A DNA stretch of 51,313 nucleotides from the NCBI GenBank assembly GCA_937926545.1, contig CALAZW010000085.1:1-51313 (forward strand), given 5' to 3'. Below, piece by piece: positions 31,918 to 40,156 of this stretch. Made by a program: the position numbers and the translations under genes. Within the stretch, counting starts at the first letter, position 1. The number at the start of each line of letters is the position of its first letter. This DNA comes from an uncultured Helcococcus sp. (GTDB lineage Bacteria; Bacillota; Clostridia; Tissierellales; Peptoniphilaceae). The notes beneath the pieces were generated by a model that did not search any database, was not told the DNA's origin, and saw only the letters and a program-made list of their open reading frames with translations.

Positions 31918-33231
31918 ATGAAAAATTTAAAAGTTGTAACAATAGGAGGGGGTAGTTCCTATACTCCTGAGCTAGTTGAAGGATTTATTAAAAGATACGA
32001 CAGTCTTCCAATCAAGGAGTTATGGTTGGTTGATATTGAAGAAGGTAGGGAAAAACTTGAAATAGTTGGTAATCTTGCTAAGAGAATGGTAGAAAAAGCA
32101 GGAGTTGACATGAAGGTTTACCTAACCCTAGATAGAAGAGAAGCTTTAAAAGATGCAGATTTCGTAACAACTCAAATGAGAGTTGGTTTATTAGATGCCA
32201 GAATAAAAGACGAAAGAATACCTTTGGAACTAGGAATGATAGGCCAAGAAACAAATGGGGCTGGAGGAATGTTTAAAGCCTTAAGAACCATACCAGTAAT
32301 TCTTGATATAGTTGAAGATATGAAAGAATTATGTCCATATGCTTGGTTAATTAACTTTACCAATCCAGCCAGCATGGTAACAGAAGCTGTAATCAATTAT
32401 GGTAACTGGCCAAAGGCAGTAGGACTTTGTAATGTACCAGTAGGGATGAAAAAAGGTTTCTCTAGACTTATGAAGGTTGATGAGGCTAGCCTAGACATGG
32501 AATTAGTTGGTCTAAATCACCATTGTTTTGCTACAGATGTATTTGTTAATGGCCAATCAAGAAAAGAAGAAATATTAGAAATCTACCAAACAGCCAGTAT
32601 GGAAGATTTAGTTAATATGACAAACATTATGGGACATAGATTCTCCAATGAAGTTTTAAGAGGATTGGATGCTATACCATGCCCTTACCTTTCATATTAT
32701 TTCTTCAGAAAGGACCAATTAGACCACCAATTAGATCAATTTAAGAAACATGATGTTAGGGCTGAGCATGTTAAGGAAGTAGAAAGAGAATTATTCGACC
32801 TTTACAAGGATCCAGACCTAGCTGTAAAGCCTAAACAATTAGAACAAAGAGGGGGAGCCTACTATAGTGATGCAGCTTGTTCCCTAATAGAATCTATCTA
32901 CAATGATAGGGGAGATATCCAATACGTTAACGTATTAAATAAGGATACTATAAGCAACTTCCCAGAAGATGCAGTTATAGAATGTGCGGCTAAGATTACT
33001 AAGGAAGGACCTAAGCCAGTTAAGGTGGGAGATGCACCTTACTCTATCCTAGGAACTATCACTAATATTAAGGCCTTTGAAAAAATGACTGTTCAAGCAG
33101 CTGTAGAAGGAAATAGGGACTTGGCTATAGCAGCCTTAACTATGAACCCACTTGTTCCAAGTGAAGCCCTAGCTATAGAAGTATTTGACAGATTATTAGA
33201 AGCACACAAGGATTATTTACCACAATTTTAG
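31918..33231 (+). CDS. Glycoside hydrolase family 4, 6-phospho-beta-glucosidase-type
   Basis: The 437-residue product is an NAD- and metal-dependent GH4 enzyme. It shows the NAD loop TIGGGSSYTPELVEG (about 7-21), the INFTNPASMVTEA segment (about 145), the metal-binding cysteine in VGLCNVPVG (about 169) and the metal-binding His in GLNHHCFATDVFVNG (about 198). GH4 enzymes cleave 6-phospho-glycosides by a redox mechanism. In this operon the substrate may be a 6-phosphorylated wall disaccharide rather than cellobiose-6-phosphate. ATG 31918 is chosen because the in-frame ATG 31906 lies within the GGAGG ribosome site. Confidence 0.9.
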   Translation: MKNLKVVTIGGGSSYTPELVEGFIKRYDSLPIKELWLVDIEEGREKLEIVGNLAKRMVEKAGVDMKVYLTLDRREALKDADFVTTQMRVGLLDARIKDERIPLELGMIGQETNGAGGMFKALRTIPVILDIVEDMKELCPYAWLINFTNPASMVTEAVINYGNWPKAVGLCNVPVGMKKGFSRLMKVDEASLDMELVGLNHHCFATDVFVNGQSRKEEILEIYQTASMEDLVNMTNIMGHRFSNEVLRGLDAIPCPYLSYYFFRKDQLDHQLDQFKKHDVRAEHVKEVERELFDLYKDPDLAVKPKQLEQRGGAYYSDAACSLIESIYNDRGDIQYVNVLNKDTISNFPEDAVIECAAKITKEGPKPVKVGDAPYSILGTITNIKAFEKMTVQAAVEGNRDLAIAALTMNPLVPSEALAIEVFDRLLEAHKDYLPQF

Positions 33232-33240
33232 GAGAGAAAA

Positions 33241-34335
33241 ATGAGAAGATTAGGTATATCAATATATCCTGATAAATCTTCAGTGGCTGATATGAAAAAC
33301 TACCTAGAAAAAGCTAGCCAGGCTGGCTTTTCTAGAATTTTTTCCAATCTTTTATCAGCAGAAGATGGAAAGGAACAAATTAAAAAAGACTTTTTAGAAA
33401 TAAATAGATTCGCCAAGGACCTGGGCTACGAAATAATAGTAGATGTTAATCCTAGAGTATTTAAAGACTTGGATATAGACTATAAGGACCTTTCATTTTT
33501 TAAAGAAATAGAGGCGGATGGCATCAGACTAGACCAAGGTTTTACTGGTATGGAAGAAGCCATGATGACCTTTAATCCAGAGGATTTAAAAGTGGAAATC
33601 AATATGAGTATGGATACCCATACAATTGATACAATCATGGACTATAGACCAAATAAATATAATCTTATAGGCTGTCACAATTTTTATCCTCACAACTATT
33701 CAGCCCTACCTCTTGATTTCTTTATAAGAACATCAAAGAAGTTTAATGAATACAAGTTGAGAACAGCGGCCTTTGTTACCAGTCAAAATGCCAATACCTT
33801 TGGTCCTTGGCCAGTGACTCAAGGTCTTCCAACCCTTGAAATGCATAGAAATCTACCCTTAGATGTTCAGGTTAAACACATGATAGCCCTAGACTTGGTA
33901 GACGATATTTTAATATCTAACTGCTATCCATCAGATGAAGAGTTGGATAAGTTAAGCAATCTACCTCTTGATAAGGTTATTTTTGATGTGGAGTTAAGAG
34001 ATGACATACCAGAGCTTATGAAAAAAATAGTAATAGAAGAACCTCACTTTTACAGGGGAGATGTATCTGATTATATGATTAGATCAACCATGTCCAGAGT
34101 AAAATATAAGGGAGAAGATTTCCCAGTATTTAATGCTCCTAAGACTATTAAAAGAGGGGATATTATCATAGAATCAAGTGACTATGGCCACTATGCAGGA
34201 GAGTTACAAATAGCTACTAGAGATATGGAAAACTCAGGACTTTCCAATGTTGTTGGAAGAATAGTAGAGGATGAAGTATTTATTTTAGATGCTATGAAAC
34301 CTTGGCAAAAATTTGGTTTTAGGTTGAAAAAATGA
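33241..34335 (+). CDS. mupG: 6-phospho-N-acetylmuramidase, MupG-like (DUF871)
   Basis: The 364-residue product belongs to DUF871. It has an N-terminal TIM barrel (GISIYPDKSSVADM; DGIRLDQGFTGMEEA near 98; GCHNFYPHNYSALP near 141; FVTSQNANTFGPWPVTQGLP near 179) and a C-terminal cyclophilin-like domain (about 250-364). Staphylococcal MupG of this family cleaves MurNAc-6-phosphate-GlcNAc. Its products are a MurQ substrate and free GlcNAc, the latter needing the kinase encoded next. The stop overlaps the next start (ATGA). The family call is firm; the exact linkage is inferred. Confidence 0.85.
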   Translation: MRRLGISIYPDKSSVADMKNYLEKASQAGFSRIFSNLLSAEDGKEQIKKDFLEINRFAKDLGYEIIVDVNPRVFKDLDIDYKDLSFFKEIEADGIRLDQGFTGMEEAMMTFNPEDLKVEINMSMDTHTIDTIMDYRPNKYNLIGCHNFYPHNYSALPLDFFIRTSKKFNEYKLRTAAFVTSQNANTFGPWPVTQGLPTLEMHRNLPLDVQVKHMIALDLVDDILISNCYPSDEELDKLSNLPLDKVIFDVELRDDIPELMKKIVIEEPHFYRGDVSDYMIRSTMSRVKYKGEDFPVFNAPKTIKRGDIIIESSDYGHYAGELQIATRDMENSGLSNVVGRIVEDEVFILDAMKPWQKFGFRLKK

Positions 34336-35210
34336 AAATAATAGCTATTGACGCTGGTGGTACTAGCACTAAATTTGCCCTATATGGGCCAGATGAAAGG
34401 CTTTTAGATGAGTTAAAGTTATCCACCTGCCATATCCTACAAGTTGGACCAGAAAAGATGATTGGAATTTTAAGGGAGGGAATAGAAGAACTAGCCAAAA
34501 GAAATAAGCTGGATGACTACTATTTATCCTTTGGTATGGCAGGCTATGGAAGAGATGAGAAAATAAAGAAAACCATAGAAGAAGCCATAGATCAAAACTT
34601 TGACAAGTATGTTCTAGCCAATGATGTAGAAATAGCTTTAAAGGCTGCCTTTCCCCAGGAAGACGGAATTATTTTAATAGCAGGAACAGGATCTATTGCC
34701 TATAGAAAGACTGATCAAGGCTATATTAGGTCTGGAGGCTGGGGCTATAAAATAGGAGATGAGGGAAGTGGCTATTGGATAGGTAAGAAGGCTTTAGAAT
34801 ACTTTACCAAACAAGCAGATAAAAGACTGGAAAAGACCGAACTCTATCAGGCCCTTAAGGACTATTATGGCCTGGAAAATGACTTTGACTTAATTTCAGT
34901 AAGCTCTAACTTGGATAGAAAAGAAACAGCTGAGCTTTCTAGATTGGTAGCCCAACTAGCCCAGGCTGGAGATAGGGCTTGTCTAGAAATTTTAGACCAG
35001 GCAAGCTGGGAGCTAAGTCTTTTGGTTAAGGCTCTTGCCCAGGATGATAAGCCTAATAAATTGGCCCTAATAGGGGGAGCCTTTAATTCAGGTAATGTAT
35101 TTATAGATCTTTTGAAAAAACATTTAGGAAGTAACTTCCAAGTGGCCAAGTCTGAAAATCCGCCTGAATATGGAGCCTATTTATTAGCAAAGGAAAGCTT
35201 TTATGAGTGA
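34332..35210 (+). CDS. BadF/BadG/BcrA-type N-acetylhexosamine kinase, MurK-like
   Basis: The 292-residue product is an ASKHA-fold kinase with AIDAGGTSTKFALYG (phosphate-1 loop, about 4-18), ANDVEIALKAAF (about 95), LIAGTGSIAYR (phosphate-2, about 114) and GGWGYKIGDEGSGYWIG (about 134). Relatives include GlcNAc kinases and Clostridium acetobutylicum MurK, which phosphorylates both MurNAc and GlcNAc. Here it would phosphorylate the GlcNAc released by MupG. Start overlaps the mupG stop and its own end overlaps the esterase gene by 8 bases. Confidence 0.85.
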   Translation: MKIIAIDAGGTSTKFALYGPDERLLDELKLSTCHILQVGPEKMIGILREGIEELAKRNKLDDYYLSFGMAGYGRDEKIKKTIEEAIDQNFDKYVLANDVEIALKAAFPQEDGIILIAGTGSIAYRKTDQGYIRSGGWGYKIGDEGSGYWIGKKALEYFTKQADKRLEKTELYQALKDYYGLENDFDLISVSSNLDRKETAELSRLVAQLAQAGDRACLEILDQASWELSLLVKALAQDDKPNKLALIGGAFNSGNVFIDLLKKHLGSNFQVAKSENPPEYGAYLLAKESFYE

Positions 35211-35988
35211 GATATATTTAATAGAAGCCTTGGACCAATCAAGTGACCAGGCCCAGGTGTTTTTTTCCAGTTTGTATTCAAAAGAATTAAATATAGATTG
35301 GAACTTTGCCCTGTATAGGCCAAGGGACTTAGATGAGAATGCAAAAATCATTTACTTATTCCATGGGGCCTATGGGAATTATAAAAATATTTTAGACCAT
35401 ACAAATATCAAATCCAAGATGGACTCTTGGTTAGCAAATAATGACATACCCAATACTATCATGGTATTTGTCGATGGTTTTAATAGTTTTTATATAGATA
35501 GTGATCACTACAAAATGGAAAGTGCCTTGATAAAAGATTTTTTCCCCCAAATAGAAAATCTTTTTGCCAAAAACTTCCAGGCTAAAGATCGATATTTGGC
35601 TGGCATATCCATGGGAGGCCATGGAGCTCTTAGGTTGGGATTGAAATATACAGATTTATTTTCTGGAATCTTAGCTATCTCGCCAGCCTTGTGGTATGAA
35701 AGTAGAAAAGAATCCCCAAATCAACTGTGGAATTTATTTAAGGTAAATGGTAGCTTTAACCAGGAACTTTGGATGGACTACCACCCTGGTAAATTATTGG
35801 GAAAGTCGGTAGATATGAATATAAAAATAATTACAGGTAGAAGTGACTTGGTGGTGGACCATGAAAATATTGAAAAATTTGAAAAAGAAGCAGGCAAACT
35901 TGTCCAGGTAAAATATATAGAGGATGGAGATCATTCCTGGCCTTTTTGGGACCAGGCCTTAAATCAAGTGAAGGATCTGATAAGATAA
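35203..35988 (+). CDS. Alpha/beta hydrolase, esterase D / EstA-type
   Basis: The 261-residue product has the esterase fold. An oxyanion-side YLFHGAYGNYKN lies near residue 50, the nucleophile elbow AGISMGGHGALRLG near 139, a likely acid Asp in GRSDLVVDHE and the catalytic His in DGDHSWPFWDQAL near the end. It resembles S-formylglutathione-hydrolase-like and tributyrin esterases. As the last gene of the wall-sugar operon it may remove O-acetyl or other acyl groups from muropeptide sugars; this is inferred from position. No signal peptide, so it acts in the cytoplasm. Confidence 0.8.
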   Translation: MSEIYLIEALDQSSDQAQVFFSSLYSKELNIDWNFALYRPRDLDENAKIIYLFHGAYGNYKNILDHTNIKSKMDSWLANNDIPNTIMVFVDGFNSFYIDSDHYKMESALIKDFFPQIENLFAKNFQAKDRYLAGISMGGHGALRLGLKYTDLFSGILAISPALWYESRKESPNQLWNLFKVNGSFNQELWMDYHPGKLLGKSVDMNIKIITGRSDLVVDHENIEKFEKEAGKLVQVKYIEDGDHSWPFWDQALNQVKDLIR

Positions 35989-36015
35989 ACCCATTTAAGG
36001 GTTTATCTTATTTTA
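35981..36015 (+). terminator. Terminator of the salvage operon
   Basis: A perfect 12-bp stem (35981-35992 with 35999-36010), the loop ATTTAA and TTTT overlap the esterase stop codon. Confidence 0.85.
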
Positions 36016-36258
36016 ATAATATGATAAAATTAACCTTTAGTGCCTTATTTTAGGCAACTTATAAATTTTAATAATAATTAACAAGTTTAAAAAGCATAAA
36101 TATGAAACTAATATTATATTAATAAATCGAATTGATGACTGGAGCCTTGAGGGGGAATCTGGGAGTAGAAGACTAAATAAGTTTTACTCTTGATGGAAAA
36201 AAACCTAAAAGACCGTAATAAATTACTGGCATTAATAGAATTAAGAAAAAATTTATAG
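36016..36258. other. Gene-free stretch with an unexplained G-rich, hairpin-containing segment
   Basis: About 240 bases carry no convincing gene. The first half is AT-rich. The segment from about 36129 to 36235 is unusually G-rich (CTTGAGGGGGAATCTGGGAG) and holds two small hairpins: GAGTAGAA with TTTTACTC, and CCGTAAT with ATTACTGG (one bulge). It matches no riboswitch or small RNA that I recognise. It lies upstream of the next TATAAT, so it is not simply the leader made from that promoter. Confidence 0.4.
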
Positions 36259-36264
36259 TATAAT
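36259..36264 (+). promoter_or_regulatory. Candidate -10 for the ruv operon
   Basis: A consensus TATAAT lies 34 bases before the ATG of the unknown gene that heads the ruv array. No clear -35 is visible. Confidence 0.4.
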
Positions 36265-36298
36265 ATTAATTACAAATTTGTTGCGAGGGAGGCTAAAA

Positions 36299-37015
36299 AT
36301 GAGTGAAAAAAGCTTAGATTTTGAACAGAGCTTGGAATATCAGTTTTTATATAATGATGATCCAAACTCCATATTCATACTTTTATCTTGGCTGGATAAT
36401 AGAAATCTTTATGACAATTTAATACCTAAATATAGCGTTGGTAAAGCCCTTGCGACTGGACTGAGAAGAAGCCTAGGTGAAAGAGAAGATAAGGAAGCTA
36501 TAATAGATGCCATCCTTCGACTAATAGGAGATGACTTAAACAGGCTAGAACTAGCCTTTATAATCAAGGCCTACAGGAAGGGCTATTATGATTCAAGAAA
36601 AATTGATTCCTTGGAAAGGCTTGCCTTAAATCACTTTCATCCCAATGAACTGATGGATAGAAAGGTGCTTTTTCACAATTCAAAAAGCCATGAGGTGAAA
36701 AACTTTAAGGACGATTTAAACAAGTGTATCTGTAGCCATGAAGATATTTGTAATATGGAAGATTACGTGACCTTGTTTTTAGAGAAAAATTGCAAGAAGA
36801 AAATTTTCAATGTTAATTATTACATAAATAAACAAATAGTAGTTGACTATTCTAACCTGGGTATGCTGAGAGTGGAAGGACAAAACCTTACTATTAAAGA
36901 GCTGGAGCTTATTTATAATAAGGTTTTATATTATGTTAATAGGAGTTTAAAAACAGCCTATAAGAATCAATATTGGTATGCAATAAATGATGCTGTTTTA
37001 AAAAGATATATATGA
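36299..37015 (+). CDS. Conserved-looking protein of unknown function upstream of ruvC
   Basis: The 238-residue product is soluble, mostly helical and highly charged. It contains LFYN-type acidic starts (NDDPNSIFILLSWLDN), a central helix-rich region and a cysteine/histidine cluster CICSHEDIC near residue 143. I do not recognise the family. GGGAGG stands before ATG 36299, preferred over an in-frame ATG 36278 that overlaps this site. Its TGA overlaps the ruvC ATG (ATGA), so it is translationally coupled to recombination genes. The position usually holds yebC or other genes in related bacteria. Confidence 0.65.
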   Translation: MSEKSLDFEQSLEYQFLYNDDPNSIFILLSWLDNRNLYDNLIPKYSVGKALATGLRRSLGEREDKEAIIDAILRLIGDDLNRLELAFIIKAYRKGYYDSRKIDSLERLALNHFHPNELMDRKVLFHNSKSHEVKNFKDDLNKCICSHEDICNMEDYVTLFLEKNCKKKIFNVNYYINKQIVVDYSNLGMLRVEGQNLTIKELELIYNKVLYYVNRSLKTAYKNQYWYAINDAVLKRYI

Positions 37016-37506
37016 TTATTTTAGGAATAGACCCGGGTATAGCCCTGGTTGGTTATGGAGTCGTTGAATTTATAGGCAATAAATTTAGACTTTTGGAATA
37101 CGGTGTAATTCAAACCCATGTAAGTCAAACTACAGATGATAGATTGAAAATAATATATGATCAAATGTTGGACATAATAGATGACTATCAGCCTGATGAG
37201 GTAGTTTATGAGAAATTATTTCATCAAAAAAACACAAAGACTTTTATAAATGTAAGTCAGGCTAGAGGAGTTGAAATTTTAGCAGCTAAGGTTAGGGGCT
37301 TGGATGTTTATGAATATACCCCCCTACAAATAAAGACAGCCCTAACAGGCTATGGTAGGGCCGATAAAAGGCAAATGCAAGAAGCTGTTAATAGGATTTT
37401 AGGCCTAAAGGAAATTCCTAGACCAGATGATGCTGCGGATGCCTTGGCCATAGCAATTTGCCACTGCTTTAGTATAAAATTTAAAGATATGTTTAAAATG
37501 AAATAG
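37012..37506 (+). CDS. ruvC: Holliday junction resolvase RuvC
   Basis: RuvC cuts Holliday junctions bound by RuvAB. The 164-residue product has the acidic catalytic residues in LGIDPGIALVGYG (Asp6), VVYEKLFHQKN (Glu near 67) and RPDDAADALAIAICH (Asp pair near 141). It starts within the stop of the preceding gene and is followed by ruvA and ruvB. Confidence 0.95.
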   Translation: MIILGIDPGIALVGYGVVEFIGNKFRLLEYGVIQTHVSQTTDDRLKIIYDQMLDIIDDYQPDEVVYEKLFHQKNTKTFINVSQARGVEILAAKVRGLDVYEYTPLQIKTALTGYGRADKRQMQEAVNRILGLKEIPRPDDAADALAIAICHCFSIKFKDMFKMK

Positions 37507-37516
37507 AGGTGTAAAA

Positions 37517-38110
37517 TTGTATTCATATATAATAGGTGATGTAAAGACTATAGGCGAGGACTTTATTGTTTTAGAAAACAATGGAATAGGTTATATGATT
37601 CAAGCCTCTGCTAGAACTATAGCAAAATATAATATAAATGAAACATATAAAGTACACACTGCATATATTTTAAGAGATGATGGAGTGTTTTTATATGGTT
37701 TTTATTCTGAGGAAGAGCTGGACATGTTTTATATGTTAACTTCAGTATCTTCAATAGGTCCTAAAAATGGACTATCTATCTTATCCACCCTATCAGTATT
37801 GACCATTAAGTTGGCCATTATAAACAATGATATCAAGACCCTGTCAAAGGCGCCAGGAGTGGGTAAAAAGACAGCCAGTAGAATAATACTAGAATTGTCT
37901 GACAAGATAAAAGATGTGGACATAAGTCAAGAGGAAATAGAAGAAGAAAATAGTGATGTTGAGAGAATGGACAACTATAAGATCGCTCTAGATGCCCTTA
38001 TTAACTTGGGCTATACTAGAAATGATGCAAGTAAGGCCTTGGGCAAGGTGGACTTGGAAGATATGGAACTACAAGACATTATTAAATTTGCCCTTAAAAA
38101 CATTGGATAG
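37517..38110 (+). CDS. ruvA: Holliday junction branch migration protein RuvA
   Basis: RuvA binds the four-way junction and loads RuvB. The 197-residue product has an N-terminal OB fold (YSYIIGDVKTIGEDFIVLEN), two helix-hairpin-helix motifs (VSSIGPKNGLSIL near 77; APGVGKKTASRIILEL near 113) and the C-terminal RuvB-binding domain (ALINLGYTRNDASKAL near 156). Translation starts at TTG 37517 behind GAGGTG; no ATG lies near. Confidence 0.95.
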   Translation: MYSYIIGDVKTIGEDFIVLENNGIGYMIQASARTIAKYNINETYKVHTAYILRDDGVFLYGFYSEEELDMFYMLTSVSSIGPKNGLSILSTLSVLTIKLAIINNDIKTLSKAPGVGKKTASRIILELSDKIKDVDISQEEIEEENSDVERMDNYKIALDALINLGYTRNDASKALGKVDLEDMELQDIIKFALKNIG

Positions 38111-38121
38111 GATGAGATATA

Positions 38122-39123
38122 GTGGAAAATAGAATAGTGGGATCTTCAGCTTTAAATGAAGATGAAAATAATGATTTTAGTCTTAGGCCTAGATGGCTAA
38201 ATGAGTATATAGGTCAAGACCTGTCTAAGAAAAAATTGAATATTTTTATAGAGGCAGCTAAAAAGAGAAACGAAGCCCTAGATCACGTGCTTTTACAAGG
38301 TCCACCAGGTTTGGGAAAGACCACCTTGGCCAATATTATAGCCAATGAAATGGGTGTTAATATAAAGGTTACATCTGGACCGGCAATAGAAAGACCAGGG
38401 GACTTGGCCAGTATTTTGACTAATTTACAGGAATATGACGTTCTTTTTATAGATGAAATACATAGAATAAATAGGTCAGTAGAGGAAGTCCTATACCCGG
38501 CCATGGAAGACTTTGCCCTAGATATTATTGTGGGTAAGGGACCATCAGCCCAAAGTCTAAGGATAGACTTGGAAAAGTTTACCCTTATAGGAGCAACTAC
38601 CAAGGCGGGAATGTTAAGTTCCCCTCTAAGAGATAGGTTTGGTGTATTGATGGGCTTGGAGCTTTATTCTTCAGAGGATTTGGCCAAGATTATTAAAAGA
38701 TCAGCCAGCATTCTAAATGTGGAAATAGATGAAGAATCAGCCATAGAGATAGGAAAAAGATCTAGAGGAACACCTAGAATAGCCAATAGGCTATTAAAGA
38801 GGGTCAGAGACTATGCCCAAGTTTTAGGAAATGGGTCTATAGATATGGACACTACCCAAAAGGCTTTAAAGCTACTGGAAGTAGATGAAATGGGCCTGGA
38901 TCAATTGGACAAAAAAATAGTTATGACCATGATAGAAAACTTTGGTGGAGGACCAGTGGGACTGGATACTATAGCAGCTTCTACAGGTGAAGAATCAGTA
39001 ACCATAGAGGATGTTTATGAGCCCTACCTACTACAAATAGGTTTTCTAAATAGGACTCCAAGGGGGAGAATTCTTACCAAGAAGGCCTATGAGCACTACG
39101 ATATTAAATACGGGGAAGAGTAA
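38122..39123 (+). CDS. ruvB: Holliday junction ATPase RuvB
   Basis: The 333-residue AAA+ motor shows the Walker A GPPGLGKTTLAN (about 55-66), Walker B LFIDEIHRIN (about 111), sensor 1 LIGATTKAGML and the arginine finger region PLRDRFG. The C-terminal winged helix begins IENFGGGPVGLDTIA. The start is GTG 38122; its first residues (ENRIVGSSALNEDE) match the family. It lies 11 bases after ruvA. Confidence 0.96.
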   Translation: MENRIVGSSALNEDENNDFSLRPRWLNEYIGQDLSKKKLNIFIEAAKKRNEALDHVLLQGPPGLGKTTLANIIANEMGVNIKVTSGPAIERPGDLASILTNLQEYDVLFIDEIHRINRSVEEVLYPAMEDFALDIIVGKGPSAQSLRIDLEKFTLIGATTKAGMLSSPLRDRFGVLMGLELYSSEDLAKIIKRSASILNVEIDEESAIEIGKRSRGTPRIANRLLKRVRDYAQVLGNGSIDMDTTQKALKLLEVDEMGLDQLDKKIVMTMIENFGGGPVGLDTIAASTGEESVTIEDVYEPYLLQIGFLNRTPRGRILTKKAYEHYDIKYGEE

Positions 39124-39125
39124 AC

Positions 39126-40148
39126 ATGAACACAAATGAATTTGATTATGAGTTAGACGAAAGATTTATAGCGCAACATCCTGAATCCAAAAGAGAAAAT
39201 TGCAAGCTTATGGTAGTTAATAAAGAGGATGGAGACTTAGAAAGTAAAAGATTTTATAATATAATAGATTATTTAAATCCTGGGGATACCTTGGTTTTAA
39301 ATGATACCAAGGTTTTACCAGCAAGATTATTTGGTCACAGAAAGGATAGGGAAGAGTCTATTGAGGTTCTTATCCTTAAAAACACCAGGGGAAATATATG
39401 GAATTGTCTTGTTAAGCCAGGTAAAAAAATGAAGTTGGGAACCAGAGTTTACTTTGGAGACCTTCTAGAGGCAGAAGTTATTGATATTTTAGAGGATGGT
39501 CAAAGGGTGGTAGAATTCTACTATGAAGGTATTTTTGAAGAAATACTAGATCAATTGGGATCCATGCCCCTACCTCCTTATATAACTGAAAAGTTGGAAG
39601 ATAAGAGCCAATATCAAACAGTTTATGCTAAACACAATGGATCAGCGGCAGCTCCAACGGCAGGCCTACATTTCAGTAAGGAATTGTTAAAGGAAATAGA
39701 AGATAAGGGTATAAATATAGCATATGTAACCTTGCATGTTGGCCTGGGAACTTTTAGACCTGTCAAGGTAGAGGATGTGACCAAGCATAAGATGCACTCA
39801 GAGTTTATTCAGATAAACAAGGAAACTGCAGACTTGATAAATGATACTAAGAAAAATGGCAAGAAGGTTATAGCAGTTGGGACCACATCTGTTAGGACCC
39901 TAGAGTCAGTTTATGATAAGTTGGGTAAATTGGATGAGTACTCCGGTTGGACGGAAATATTTATCTATCCAGGATTTGAATTTAAGGTTATTGATTCCTT
40001 AATTACAAATTTTCACTTACCAAAATCAACCTTATTAATGTTGGTAAGTGCACTTTCAAGTAAGGCGATAATGTTAAATGCATATGAAGAGGCCAAGAAA
40101 AACGACTATAGATTCTTTAGCTTCGGAGATGCTATGTTAATTAAATAG
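39126..40148 (+). CDS. queA: S-adenosylmethionine:tRNA ribosyltransferase-isomerase
   Basis: QueA converts preQ1 in tRNA to epoxyqueuosine using the ribosyl part of SAM. The 340 residues match the family. Motifs: FDYELDERFIAQHPESKREN at the N-terminus, DTLVLNDTKVLPARLFG (about 54), GSAAAPTAGLHFS (about 172) and LITNFHLPKSTLLMLVSA (about 296). It lies 2 bases after ruvB and 8 before tgt, the enzyme of the preceding step. Confidence 0.95.
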   Translation: MNTNEFDYELDERFIAQHPESKRENCKLMVVNKEDGDLESKRFYNIIDYLNPGDTLVLNDTKVLPARLFGHRKDREESIEVLILKNTRGNIWNCLVKPGKKMKLGTRVYFGDLLEAEVIDILEDGQRVVEFYYEGIFEEILDQLGSMPLPPYITEKLEDKSQYQTVYAKHNGSAAAPTAGLHFSKELLKEIEDKGINIAYVTLHVGLGTFRPVKVEDVTKHKMHSEFIQINKETADLINDTKKNGKKVIAVGTTSVRTLESVYDKLGKLDEYSGWTEIFIYPGFEFKVIDSLITNFHLPKSTLLMLVSALSSKAIMLNAYEEAKKNDYRFFSFGDAMLIK

Positions 40149-40156
40149 GAGAAATT

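Noticed and set aside
36129..36235. yybP-ykoY, c-di-AMP or M-box riboswitch in the G-rich segment
   Set aside because: Single short resemblances such as GGGAGTAG were seen, but the conserved cores of these riboswitches are missing and the segment is upstream of the nearest promoter.
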